Part shown: piece after piece, positions 63,800-64,000 of the stretch
How positions within the stretch are numbered: position 1 is the stretch's first letter
Layout of the letters: every line of letters starts with the position of its first letter
From: AP-16 sp963755055
GTDB lineage: Bacteria; Pseudomonadota; Alphaproteobacteria; Rhizobiales; Xanthobacteraceae
Direction: 5' to 3'
Assembly (NCBI GenBank): GCA_963755055.1
Contig: CAVWIS010000027.1
Coordinates: 124,001 to 188,000 of the forward strand
Length of the DNA stretch: 64,000 nucleotides
Notes under the pieces: model-generated
Told to the model about the DNA's origin: nothing
Seen by the model: only the letters and a program-made list of their open reading frames with translations
Database searches by the model: none
Made by a program: the position numbers and the translations under genes

Positions 63800-64000
63800 T
63801 TACGCCCCGCCGTCCCCGTCGATCGCGGCGAGCACTTTCGGCGGCGACATCGGCAGCTCGGTCAGCCGCTGCCGATCGCGCGCTCGATCGCGTTGGCGAT
63901 CGCCGCCATCGGCGGGCAGATGTTGACCTCGGCGACGCCCTTGGCGCCGTAGGGATGGCCGGGGTTCGGCACCTCGACCAGGACCGGCTCGATCATCGGC
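63800..64000 (-). CDS. Xanthine dehydrogenase-type molybdopterin subunit (C-terminal part), -1 frame break near 63870
   Basis: The minus strand from the window edge reads PMIEPVLVEVPNPGHPYGAK, GVAEVNICPPMAAIANAIER, the conserved end of the large molybdopterin-binding subunit of xanthine dehydrogenase/CO dehydrogenase-like hydroxylases (the Glu of GAKGVAE is the catalytic base). As sequenced it stops at TGA (63864-63862). With one base restored near 63870 it reads RLTELPMSPPKVLAAIDGDG, ending at TAA (63802-63800), as the family does. Most of the gene lies outside the window. Such enzymes hydroxylate purines, aldehydes or N-heterocycles. Confidence 0.8.
   Translation of the reverse strand, partial: ADDRAGPGRGAEPRPSLRRQGRRRGQHLPADGGDRQRDRARDRQRLTELPMSPPKVLAAIDGDGGA

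Overview
The window reads as a high-GC chromosome segment of an alphaproteobacterium, most likely order Hyphomicrobiales (Bradyrhizobium/Rhodopseudomonas/Rhodoplanes-like). Supporting signs are a circularly permuted tmRNA gene beside sspB, FtsZ with a long Pro/Arg-rich linker ending in an LEIPAFLRRQ-type tail, the order ligA-recN-bamD-lpxC-ftsZ-ftsA-ftsQ-murB-murC, a FixK/FNR box, and intergenic palindromes of the GTAGGGTGGGCAAA and GTCATGGC-GGGCTTGTCCCGGCCATCC types. No tRNA, rRNA, complete insertion sequence or CRISPR array was seen.

Layout. 1-4,000 (mostly minus): truncated EcsC-like gene, then ilvC, ilvN and ilvB, with a readable ilv promoter, leader peptide and attenuator in front of ilvB. 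4,000-12,000: miaA and serB (divergent, start codons interleaved), a degP-DUF2065-hflC-hflK quality-control block, folA-thyA. 11,750-15,300: permuted tmRNA, SspB adaptor, fumC, DUF4169 and ribbon-helix-helix genes. 15,200-28,000: large AsmA-like protein, FAD-linked oxidase, thioesterase, a HicAB toxin-antitoxin pair in atypical DNA, UvrD/PcrA helicase, PrmA and Xaa-Pro aminopeptidase. 28,100-31,750: three co-directional catabolic genes (crotonase, HpaB-like monooxygenase, enamidase-like amidohydrolase). 31,680-35,600: an accessory island holding a DUF4062 protein with a degenerate PLD-like region, bracketed by imperfect 67-bp direct repeats, followed by an orphan DUF1778 antitoxin and small unknown genes in lower-GC DNA. 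35,600-48,800: ligA, recN, bamD, lpxC and the division/cell wall cluster; ddl is missing between murB and ftsQ. 48,900-58,000: GlcG-like secreted protein, a TRAP transporter with an upstream FNR-type box, an ABC uptake system and an aminohydrolase. 58,000-64,000: CvpA-like and small membrane proteins, DUF6455, a secreted trypsin-like protease with a secreted partner, a GFA protein, and the 3' end of a xanthine dehydrogenase-type molybdopterin subunit.

How the genes work together. SspB recruits tmRNA-tagged peptides to ClpXP; HflKC and DegP are envelope quality control. The ilv genes form a pathway block whose leader peptide carries V-I-L-V-V, so attenuation by branched-chain aminoacyl-tRNA supply is likely. 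The TRAP, ABC, aminohydrolase, enamidase and HpaB genes suggest a metabolism oriented to aromatic or N-heterocyclic compounds.

Caution: eight genes need nine single-base frame corrections (eight +1, one -1) to match their families, including the usually essential ilvC, ilvB and ftsZ. I treat these as probable assembly errors and annotate the intended genes.
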